From Anaerolineales bacterium (lineage in GTDB: Bacteria > Chloroflexota > Anaerolineae > Anaerolineales > UBA11579): 64,000 nucleotides of DNA. The notes beneath the pieces were generated by a model that searched no databases, was not told the origin of the DNA, and saw only the letters and a program-made list of their open reading frames with translations. Position 1 is the first letter of the stretch. Each line of letters begins with the position of its first letter. Of the stretch, positions 38,434-45,432 are shown in pieces. Where the stretch lies: assembly GCA_021463845.1 (NCBI GenBank), contig JAJTXV010000001.1, forward strand, positions 454,174 through 518,173, read 5' to 3'. Made by a program: the position numbers and the translations under genes.

Positions 38434-38479
38434 ACTCATAAGCCCTTGGTCGTGAGTTCGAATCTCACCCTCGCCACCA
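38434..38479 (+). other. attR: 3' half of host tRNA-Met
   Basis: Beginning within the anticodon loop (CTCATAA), the sequence continues with the 3' anticodon stem GCCCT, T arm GTGAG-TTCGAAT-CTCAC, acceptor strand CCTCGCC, discriminator A and CCA. The bases before it cannot pair to finish the tRNA. This is the displaced half left by integration into the tRNA gene, so the att core is at most these 46 bp. Confidence 0.88.
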
Positions 38480-38480
38480 A

Positions 38481-38511
38481 AGTCCCCGTACTTTTGCGGG
38501 GACTGGTTGTT
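38481..38511 (+). terminator. Terminator of the interrupted host tRNA
   Basis: AGTCCCCG / CGGGGACT stem followed by GGTTGTTT, directly after the tRNA 3' end. Confidence 0.75.
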
Positions 38512-38636
38512 TAAAAGCGACTCATGCGCCCTGGCATTTGAGTGCACTCCACATTTACTAATTTTGTTAGCGCCACTAGTTTTCGACCAGCTCTATATAT
38601 AATCCTTCAAAGCCCGCATTCTTGGAGGAGACACTG

Positions 38637-39662
38637 ATGGCCGAAACCCAACCTTATAAACCATCCTGGCTTGACGCATTGCTAGACTGGGTGAGTTCAC
38701 TCAAGATGCCGTCCGCGTTGTTCTATGTCTTGCTGTATGTAGCGAGTATCTTGGCCATTCACATTGCGTTGTGGGTGGAAGGCGTGCTGGACTTTGGCGC
38801 GTGGGACTCGTATGTGTTCTTCGACGTCATCTGGGCGCCGCTGGGCCTGGGTTACATTCACTATATGGAGCGCGTGGCCCAGCGCTCGGTCGAAGAGATC
38901 CGGCCCGCTCTCGGAGTCTCGCCCAGCGAATTCGAAGCCATCCGCTATCGCTTCACCACCTTGCCGTTCTGGCCGATCCTCATCATTACGGTGCTAGGCT
39001 TGGTGTTCGGTATGTACTTTGCCTTTCAGGCGGGCAGCACCCAGTCGTTGAGCAGCATCCTGTGGTCAGGAATTTCAGGGCTGGGTTATACGCTGCTGCC
39101 GATCTGGCTCTACGCGGCCTACCGCCATGTTTCGCAGATCGATGACCTGTATATTAAGGTCAAGAAGCTCAATCTGTTCAATCTGCAGCCGCTGTATGGC
39201 CTGGCGCGGGTGGCGATGGTTGTGGGCGTCCTTTTTGTGCTGCTGGTCAACATCAACTTTATAAGTGAGACCTGGCTGGGCTCGGTGACGCAGACCCCGG
39301 AGACGATCGTGTTTCTCTCGGCGGTGGGCATCAGTGCTGCACTGGCCGTGTTCGTCATCCCCGTGCTGGGCATCCACCGCAAGATCGAGAAGGACAAGAC
39401 CCAGCTGCTGGCTGAGAACGCCGATCAGATCGATAGCCTGCGCCGCGAGATCCAGACCGATATGGAGAAGCGCAGCTTCAAGAACATTGATGGGCTGGAG
39501 AAGGGCTTGAGCGCGCTGCTCAAGGTGCGCGAGAGCATCAGTGCCATCCCGACCTGGCCGTGGAGCCCCGGCACCTTTGGCAAGTTTGCCTCGGCGATCG
39601 TGCTGCCGCTGATCGTGTGGCTGCTGCAGCGGGTGATGACCCCGCTGTTTGCTGTGCCCTAG
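38637..39662 (+). CDS. Six-span integral membrane protein, unknown
   Basis: This 341-aa protein is the first host gene. About six membrane segments are visible (residues ~25-45, 55-80, 110-130, 145-165, 190-212, 220-245), then a soluble helical stretch (KIEKDKTQLLAENADQIDSLRRE) and a last hydrophobic segment at the C-terminus. GGAGGAG precedes the ATG at 38637, and a TATAAT lies at 38598-38603. I do not recognise the family. Confidence 0.75.
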   Translation: MAETQPYKPSWLDALLDWVSSLKMPSALFYVLLYVASILAIHIALWVEGVLDFGAWDSYVFFDVIWAPLGLGYIHYMERVAQRSVEEIRPALGVSPSEFEAIRYRFTTLPFWPILIITVLGLVFGMYFAFQAGSTQSLSSILWSGISGLGYTLLPIWLYAAYRHVSQIDDLYIKVKKLNLFNLQPLYGLARVAMVVGVLFVLLVNINFISETWLGSVTQTPETIVFLSAVGISAALAVFVIPVLGIHRKIEKDKTQLLAENADQIDSLRREIQTDMEKRSFKNIDGLEKGLSALLKVRESISAIPTWPWSPGTFGKFASAIVLPLIVWLLQRVMTPLFAVP

Positions 39663-39683
39663 GCGCGTGCCTTGACAGGAGCA

Positions 39684-39716
39684 AACAGCCCGGCATTGCC
39701 GGGCTGTTTTGTTCTA
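39684..39716 (+). terminator. Intrinsic terminator
   Basis: AACAGCCCGGC / GCCGGGCTGTT with an ATT loop and TTGTTCT tail. Confidence 0.85.
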
Positions 39717-39726
39717 GAATTGCGCC

Positions 39727-40965
39727 ATGCTCACGATAGACCAACAAACTGCCCGGCGCTTCATCCTCGGCAAGCAGGGCCTGTGGCCCGGGCGCCGCTG
39801 GAAGGGCGCGGCCGGCACCGAAAAGGCCATGCGCGCCATGGAGTATCTGCAGCTGGACCCGCTGCAGATCATCGCTCGCAGTCAGGACATCAAGCTGCAC
39901 GCCCGCGTGCTGGATTACACGCCGGGCCTGTGGGAGAAGCCCACGTACAAACAGCGCAAGTTCTTCGACTGGGGTGGGTGGCTGGCGGTGCGCCCCATGG
40001 ACGAACTGCCGTATTGGCGGGTGGTGATGCGCCGTGAGCGCGAGCAGGGCCATGCGAAGACCGCCAAGGAGCATGCCGCGGCGATCCAGGAGATGCGCGA
40101 GGTACTGCGCGAGCGCGGCACGGTGAGCAACCGCGACTTTCAAATGGCCAGCCGTACGCGCACCAATAGCTACCGCGGCCGCAAGGACAGCGCGGTGGCG
40201 CTGTATTACCTGTGGCGGACCGGCGAGGTGATGACGCACCACCGCTCGAATTTTGAGCGCGTGTATGCGCTCACGGAGACGGTGGCGCCCAAGGAACTGA
40301 TCCGCGAGGCCAGCGAGGCGGAAACGGACCGCTTCCTGGTGCGCAAAGAGATCAGCCACAACGGCCTGACCTGGCTGAAGCGCACGGCTGAGGCGTATTA
40401 TCGCGGCGTGCCGTTCAATCGAATTGGCGCGCTGCGCGAGAAGCTGTTGGCCGACCTGGAGATCATCGAGGTGCAGGTGGAGGGCTGGAAGCAGCCGCAG
40501 TGCGCGCTGGCGAGTGACGCCAAGCTGCTCAAGGAGCTGGCGGCGGGGCGCACCCCGGCGGCCTGGAAGCCGCTGGGGGCCACGACCGAGCAGGAAGTCA
40601 GCTTCCTGGCGCCGCTGGAGCCGGTGAGCGCCCGCGGCCGGGCCAAGGTGCTGTTTGACTTTGACTATGTGTGGGAAGTGTACAAGCCCGAGCACCAACG
40701 CAAGTATGGCTACTACACGCTGCCGGTGATGTGGGGCGAGCGGTTGGTGGCGCGCTTTGACAGCAAGCTCGACCGCACAACCAACACGTTCGTCATTTTG
40801 GGCTTTTGGCTTGAAGACAAAAAGCTCGCCAAGAATGAAGCCTTCGCCGAAGCACTGGCAGCAGGCTTCGAGAATTTTGTGCGCTTCCTGGGCGCAGCCA
40901 AACTGAATGTCAAGGCGGTCAAGGAGCCCATGCTGCGCAGGCGCCTCGCTCAAATTGCCCCTTAA
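39727..40965 (+). CDS. YcaQ/AlkZ-like DNA glycosylase (HTH_42)
   Basis: This 412-aa protein belongs to the winged-helix HTH_42 family of interstrand-crosslink DNA glycosylases. Residues ~40-50 contain EYLQLDPLQII, matching the Q-x-D active-site region of YcaQ. Further on are RHLR-like basic segments and the C-terminal FDFDYVWEVYKPEHQRKYGYYTLPVMWGERLVARFDSK block, strongly typical. It would remove bulky N7-alkyl or crosslinked bases. Monocistronic, flanked by terminators. Confidence 0.85.
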   Translation: MLTIDQQTARRFILGKQGLWPGRRWKGAAGTEKAMRAMEYLQLDPLQIIARSQDIKLHARVLDYTPGLWEKPTYKQRKFFDWGGWLAVRPMDELPYWRVVMRREREQGHAKTAKEHAAAIQEMREVLRERGTVSNRDFQMASRTRTNSYRGRKDSAVALYYLWRTGEVMTHHRSNFERVYALTETVAPKELIREASEAETDRFLVRKEISHNGLTWLKRTAEAYYRGVPFNRIGALREKLLADLEIIEVQVEGWKQPQCALASDAKLLKELAAGRTPAAWKPLGATTEQEVSFLAPLEPVSARGRAKVLFDFDYVWEVYKPEHQRKYGYYTLPVMWGERLVARFDSKLDRTTNTFVILGFWLEDKKLAKNEAFAEALAAGFENFVRFLGAAKLNVKAVKEPMLRRRLAQIAP

Positions 40966-41049
40966 TCTTTTTGCGGGAACATAATAGCTGCGAGCGGCGT
41001 TCACTTGAATACGCCATTTGCGTACGCGCTCCCTGGAGTAGCGCCCCCT

Positions 41050-41628
41050 ATGAAGAAACTTTCCCTCGTCTTACTTGCCTTGGTATTGGCTGCCTGTGCC
41101 GCGCCGGCGCAGCCGACCAGTGTCTCACTGCAACCAGCGCCGACTGTGGTAGAGGCAACTGCCCAGCCGATAGAGCCCAGCTTTGAACCCACCACGTATC
41201 AGGATGCTGAGGGGCGGTTTAGCTTGGAGTACCCGGCCAGCTGGCATATCCTGGGCGGCGAGAGCGGGCCACGCGGCGACTATGTACAGATCGCCTCGTG
41301 GGATCCGGGAGCGGCTGGTTTCGAAAGCCTGCCTCCTGGTGAAAGCCTGCTGCAGATGACGGTGTACCAGTGGGACCCGAAAGGTGACCTGGCGGCCCGC
41401 ATCGAAATGCGCCGGACGGCCTTCGATAACTCTGGAATAACTATTGCCGAAGAATCAGAACTTGCTTTTGAGGGCGGCCCGGCCGCTGTGCGCATGCGTC
41501 TGGTGTCCTCTGGCGAAGAGAGCATTGTGTACTTCTTTGTGCTCGGCGATGAATATCTCGAGGTCAGCGGCAGCGGCGACTTGGAGCTGCTGGACCAGAT
41601 CATCCAGACTTTTGAGTATGCCAACTAG
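41050..41628 (+). CDS. Secreted lipoprotein
   Basis: This 192-aa protein has a lipoprotein signal (KKLSLVLLALVLAACAAP) with Cys 16 in a good lipobox (LAAC), a Thr/Pro/Ala-rich linker and a C-terminal alpha/beta domain (FSLEYPASWHIL, VQIASWDPGAAGFES), resembling PsbP/LpqN-like domains. The ATG at 41050 starts the signal; the track start at 41005 would hide it. Role unknown. Confidence 0.8.
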   Translation: MKKLSLVLLALVLAACAAPAQPTSVSLQPAPTVVEATAQPIEPSFEPTTYQDAEGRFSLEYPASWHILGGESGPRGDYVQIASWDPGAAGFESLPPGESLLQMTVYQWDPKGDLAARIEMRRTAFDNSGITIAEESELAFEGGPAAVRMRLVSSGEESIVYFFVLGDEYLEVSGSGDLELLDQIIQTFEYAN

Positions 41629-41642
41629 CGGCGAGATGCGCT

Positions 41643-41675
41643 CAAAAAGCCCTGACCATGGTCAGGGCTTTTTGT
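41643..41675 (+). terminator. Intrinsic terminator
   Basis: AAAAAGCCCTGACC / GGTCAGGGCTTTTT with minimal loop; could act in both directions. Confidence 0.88.
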
Positions 41676-41691
41676 TTGCTAGAATTCCAGT

Positions 41692-42492
41692 ATGCTGATC
41701 CTTTTGCATTCCTCCAAGGCGATGCGCTCTGCGCCGGGGCAGGGTGGGGCGCTGGACAAGCCCCAGCTGCTGGCCCAGGCGCGTGAACTGGACGCGTATC
41801 TCAAGTCGCTCAGCCCGGCCAAGCTGGCCAGCATGATGAAGCTCTCGGCGCCGCTGGCGGCCAAGACGCATGCGCTGATCGCAGCCTGGACGGATGCGCC
41901 CGGCCAGCAGACAGCCGCGCTCGACAGCTTCATTGGCGACATCTACAGCGGCATGCAGGCGCCCAGCCTCAGCGCGGCCGAGCGCGAGTATGCCCACAAG
42001 ACCCTGCGCATCCTCTCAGGCTTGTACGGCGTGCTGCGTCCGCTGGACGGCATTGCCCCGTACCGGCTGGAGATGGGCTACAAGCTGCCCGGCTTTGCGT
42101 ACAAAGATATGTATGCGTATTGGGGCGGCCGCGTGGCGGAGACACTGCCCAGCAAAGGGGTGGTGGTGAATCTGGCGGCCAAGGAATACTACGATGTGGT
42201 CACACCGTATTTGGATGCGGAGCGCTTTGTCACCCCCAAGTTCCTGACCATCAATCGCAAGACGGGTGAGCCGGCGTTCGTGACGGTGCATGCCAAAGTG
42301 GCGCGTGGCGCCTTCGCACACTGGCTGCTGGTCAACCGCATCAAGGACGCGGAAGACCTGCCTGGCTTTGACGAGATTGGCTACCGTTACGACAAGAAGC
42401 GTAGCACCGCGGATACGCCGGTTTTCGTGTGCAAGCAGTTCGGCGGCACCGGGCTCAGCATCCGCATGCAGGACAAGCAGGGGCTTAGCTAG
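41692..42492 (+). CDS. yaaA: YaaA-family peroxide stress protein
   Basis: This 266-aa protein matches UPF0246/YaaA across its length: LILLHSSKAM at the N-terminus, SLYGVLRPLDGIAPYRLEMGYKL (fragment GLYGVLRPLDGIAPYRLEMG) in the middle and VVNLAAKEYYDVV further on. In E. coli YaaA limits free iron and protects DNA from peroxide. It converges with the following gene, sharing 8 bases at their 3' ends. Confidence 0.93.
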   Translation: MLILLHSSKAMRSAPGQGGALDKPQLLAQARELDAYLKSLSPAKLASMMKLSAPLAAKTHALIAAWTDAPGQQTAALDSFIGDIYSGMQAPSLSAAEREYAHKTLRILSGLYGVLRPLDGIAPYRLEMGYKLPGFAYKDMYAYWGGRVAETLPSKGVVVNLAAKEYYDVVTPYLDAERFVTPKFLTINRKTGEPAFVTVHAKVARGAFAHWLLVNRIKDAEDLPGFDEIGYRYDKKRSTADTPVFVCKQFGGTGLSIRMQDKQGLS

Positions 42493-42853
42493 CCAGTTTT
42501 ACATCCAACGCGATGGGCAGGGCGGTGGCGGCCCACTCGTTGAGCGGCTCGCCGGTTTCCCAGTGGTAGTACTTGGCGGCCAGCAGGCCGCGGGCCAGGG
42601 TCTGCTCGCCGGCTTCCTCCACAATGCGCCCGGTGGCCTCATAGGTCTGTTTGCCCAGGCGCACGCGCACGGCGGGCTGGGCCAGCAGGTTCTTGACCCA
42701 GTCTGAGCTGTGGCCGCCGCCTGACAGCAGATAGAGCGAGCTGCCCTGCAGCCCAAACCAGATCTCAATTTCGTGAGGCTTACTGCTGACGCGGCCTGTG
42801 GTGGTGAGGTAGCAGTAATCTTCGCTGGCAAATGTATTAAGTTCGTTGGACAT
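42485..42853 (-). CDS. Nitroreductase/quinone-reductase family flavoprotein (PNPOx-like fold)
   Basis: This 122-aa protein is of the deazaflavin-dependent nitroreductase type with the split barrel of PNP oxidases: YCYLTTTGRVSSKPHEIEIWF, LYLLSGGGHSSDWVKNLLAQPAVRVRLG and ARGLLAAKYYHW. It likely binds F420 or FMN. Anaerolineae often carry such enzymes. The substrate is unknown. Confidence 0.8.
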   Translation of the reverse strand: MSNELNTFASEDYCYLTTTGRVSSKPHEIEIWFGLQGSSLYLLSGGGHSSDWVKNLLAQPAVRVRLGKQTYEATGRIVEEAGEQTLARGLLAAKYYHWETGEPLNEWAATALPIALDVKLAS

Positions 42854-42901
42854 AATTTCACTCCATTAATCCATGTCTCACATTAAACTTCGTCAAATAC
42901 C

Positions 42902-42929
42902 TTGACATGCAGTTGTAGCCAGATATACT
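42902..42929 (+). promoter_or_regulatory. Promoter of E1 dehydrogenase gene
   Basis: TTGACA, 16-nt spacer, TATACT. It lies 116 bases before the E1 start codon. Confidence 0.7.
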
Positions 42930-42939
42930 GTGACTAGAT

Positions 42940-42972
42940 AAACGTCTGGGTGCCCCCCTCACCTAGGCGTTT
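42940..42972 (+). other. Leader hairpin of E1 mRNA
   Basis: AAACGTCTGGGTG / CACCTAGGCGTTT forms a 13-bp RNA stem with two G-U pairs right after the predicted transcription start. It may be a 5' stabiliser or part of a regulatory leader. It is not a recognised riboswitch. Confidence 0.5.
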
Positions 42973-43044
42973 GTCGCTTTAAAAGGCTAAGTTGGGGGCT
43001 ATGATAAACTAACGCTGTCCACTCATTTCTGAGGATTTCACTTG

Positions 43045-45432
43045 ATGGCAAAAATTGCAAATTCATCCTTTGTGCGGGAAGACGTGCTTGCCGATTATCG
43101 CTTGGCGTACCGCAGCCGGCAAGCCAGCCTGATCGGCCGCCGCGAAGTGTTGAGCGGCAAAGCTAAATTCGGCATCTTTGGCGATGGCAAGGAGCTGGCC
43201 CAGATCGCCATGGCTAAAGCATTCGAACCGGGCGATTTCCGCTCCGGCTATTACCGTGACCAGACCTTTATGCTGGCGATCGGTGAGCACACCCTGGATG
43301 AATTCTTTGCGCAGCTGTTTGCCAATACGGATCTGAAGGCCGAACCCGCCACCGGCGGGCGGGCCATGAATGCTCACTTTGCCACACGCAGTCTCAACCC
43401 GGATGGGTCGTGGAAGAGCCTGACCGAGCAAAAGAACTCGTCTTCGGATATTTCGCCGACCGCTTCACAGATGCCGCGCCTGGTGGGCCTGGCGCACGCA
43501 TCCAAGCTGTATCGCGAGGTAGCCGAGCTGCACGAGTTCACACAGTTCTCGCGCAAGGGCAACGAGGTCGCCTTCGGCACAATCGGCAATGCCAGCAGCG
43601 CCGAGGGCATGTTTTGGGAAGCCGTCAATGCGATCGGCGTGCTGCAGGCGCCGGCCGTGCTCTCGATCTGGGATGACGGCTACGGCATCTCGGTACCCAA
43701 CCAGCACCAACTCACCGCTGACCTGACCCGCTTGCTGTCCGGCTTCCAGCGCAGCCCGGGCGGCAGCGATGGCTATGACATCTACACTGTGCCGGGTTGG
43801 GATTACGAGGCGCTGGTGGCGGCCTACGCCACGGCCGCGGCCACGGCGCGCAAGAGCCATACCCCCGCTATTTTGCATATTACCGAGGTGACCCAGCCGC
43901 AAGGCCACTCCACCTCTGGCAGCCACGAGCGCTACAAGAGCGCCGAGCGCTTGCAGTGGGAGCAGGATTTTGACTGCCTACCGCGCTTCCGCCAGTGGGT
44001 GGTGGGGCAAGGCTTTGCGACTGAGGTGGAGCTGGACGCCTGGGAGCAGCAGGACCGCCAGGATGTGGAGGCGACCCGCGTGCGCGCCTGGGAGGCGTAC
44101 ACTTCGCCGATCCTGCAGGAGATGCAGACCCTGGCCGATATTCTGGTCGAGGTGGCCGGCTCCTCGCCGCATGCGGCCGAGATCAACAAAATGACGGCGG
44201 CCATGCAGGCGGCGGCCACGCCGCTGCGCCAGGACATGCTGGTGGCCTATCGCAAGGCGATGACCCTGCTCAAGGACGAGGCCCTGCCCGGCAAGCCGTT
44301 GCTGGTGCGCTGGAAGCAGGAGCAGGAGACGATTGCGGAGGACCGCTATGCCTCGGAGCTGTATACGCACGCGGCCGAGCGTGTGCCGGAAGTCAAACCG
44401 GTCTATAGCGAAAGCTCGCCCATGCTGAATGGCTTTGAGATCGTGAACCGGGGCTTCAATGCCATGTTCGCGCGTGACCCGCGGGTGGTTGCCTTTGGCG
44501 AAGACCTGGGTTTTCTGGGCGATGTCAATCAAGGTTTCGCCGGGCTGCAAGATACCTACGGCCCATTGCGTGTAGCCGACACCGGCATCCGCGAGGCCAC
44601 CATCATGGGCCAGGCCATCGGCCTGGCGCTGCGCGGCCTGCGCCCGATCGCCGAGATCCAGTATCTGGACTATTTGCTGTACGGGCTGCAGATCCTTTCA
44701 GACGATGTGGCCACGCTGCATTGGCGCACCAAGGGCGGCCAGAAGGCGCCACTGATCGTGCGCACGCGCGGCCACCGCCTAGAGGGTATCTGGCACTCCG
44801 GCTCACTGATGGCGGGGGCGCTGCATCTGCTGCGCGGCATGCTGATGCTGGTGCCGCGCAATATGACCCAGGCGGCGGGCTTCTACAATACGTTGCTGGC
44901 GGCGGATGAGCCGGCCGTGGTGGTGGAAGTGCTCAACGGCTACCGCCTGAAGGAGCGCCTGCCCGACAACATCGCTGAGTTCACCGTGCCGGTGGGCGTG
45001 CCCGAAGTGCTGCGCGAGGGCAAGGATGCCACCATCGTGACCTACGGCCCGCTGTGCCGGATTGCTGGCGAGGCGGCCGAGGCCCTGGCAGCGCAGGATA
45101 TTGATGTTGAGATCATTGACGTGCAGTCGCTGATGCCGTTCGACCTGCACGGGCGCATTGTTGAGTCGCTCAAGAAGACCAACCGCGTCCTGTTCCTGGA
45201 CGAAGACGTGCCCGGTGGCACCTCGGCGTTCATGATGCAGGAGGTGCTGGAGAAGCAGGGCGGCTACCAGTGGCTCGACTCGGCGCCGCGTACGCTGACG
45301 GGCAAAGCCCACCGCCCGGCCTACGGCAGCGATGGCAACTACTGGTCCAAGCCGAATACGGAAGACATCTTCTATACCGTCTACCGCATGATGCACGAGG
45401 CCCAGCCTCAGCGCTATCCGATCTTCTTTTAG
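43045..45432 (+). CDS. Fused 2-oxo acid dehydrogenase E1 (alpha + beta)
   Basis: This 795-aa protein joins E1 alpha (about residues 1-370) and E1 beta (about 455-795). The alpha part has FRSGYYRDQTF, a GNASSAEGMFWEAVN thiamine-diphosphate-binding segment and SIWDDGYGISVPN; the beta part has VVAFGEDLGFLGDVNQGFAGL, GIREATIMGQAIGLALRGLRPIAEIQY and DVEIIDVQSLMPFD. It decarboxylates a 2-oxo acid (pyruvate or branched-chain) and passes the acyl group to E2. No E2 or E3 gene is adjacent. The start ATG 43045 is used instead of TTG 43042. Confidence 0.88.
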   Translation: MAKIANSSFVREDVLADYRLAYRSRQASLIGRREVLSGKAKFGIFGDGKELAQIAMAKAFEPGDFRSGYYRDQTFMLAIGEHTLDEFFAQLFANTDLKAEPATGGRAMNAHFATRSLNPDGSWKSLTEQKNSSSDISPTASQMPRLVGLAHASKLYREVAELHEFTQFSRKGNEVAFGTIGNASSAEGMFWEAVNAIGVLQAPAVLSIWDDGYGISVPNQHQLTADLTRLLSGFQRSPGGSDGYDIYTVPGWDYEALVAAYATAAATARKSHTPAILHITEVTQPQGHSTSGSHERYKSAERLQWEQDFDCLPRFRQWVVGQGFATEVELDAWEQQDRQDVEATRVRAWEAYTSPILQEMQTLADILVEVAGSSPHAAEINKMTAAMQAAATPLRQDMLVAYRKAMTLLKDEALPGKPLLVRWKQEQETIAEDRYASELYTHAAERVPEVKPVYSESSPMLNGFEIVNRGFNAMFARDPRVVAFGEDLGFLGDVNQGFAGLQDTYGPLRVADTGIREATIMGQAIGLALRGLRPIAEIQYLDYLLYGLQILSDDVATLHWRTKGGQKAPLIVRTRGHRLEGIWHSGSLMAGALHLLRGMLMLVPRNMTQAAGFYNTLLAADEPAVVVEVLNGYRLKERLPDNIAEFTVPVGVPEVLREGKDATIVTYGPLCRIAGEAAEALAAQDIDVEIIDVQSLMPFDLHGRIVESLKKTNRVLFLDEDVPGGTSAFMMQEVLEKQGGYQWLDSAPRTLTGKAHRPAYGSDGNYWSKPNTEDIFYTVYRMMHEAQPQRYPIFF

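Larger units (their letters stand above)
1..38479. mobile_element. Siphovirus-type prophage, left end outside window
   Basis: The region carries a full set of tailed-phage modules in normal order: integrase, terminase, portal, scaffold, capsid, connectors, tail tube, frameshifting chaperone, tape measure, Dit, Tal, fibres, hydrolase and early/replication genes. The right boundary is set by the 3' half of a tRNA-Met (38434-38479) that lacks its 5' half, as expected at an attachment site. Past this point the genes are ordinary chromosomal ones. The left attachment site, with the reconstituted tRNA, must lie before base 1, so the element is longer than 38.48 kb. No head, tail or lysis gene is visibly broken, so the element may be inducible; this is an inference. 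Confidence 0.93.

Noticed and set aside
39538-41004. 488-aa ORF on the - strand
   Set aside because: It is the antisense frame of the YcaQ-like gene, is rich in His/Gln/Arg as GC-rich shadow frames are, and has no ribosome site or motif.
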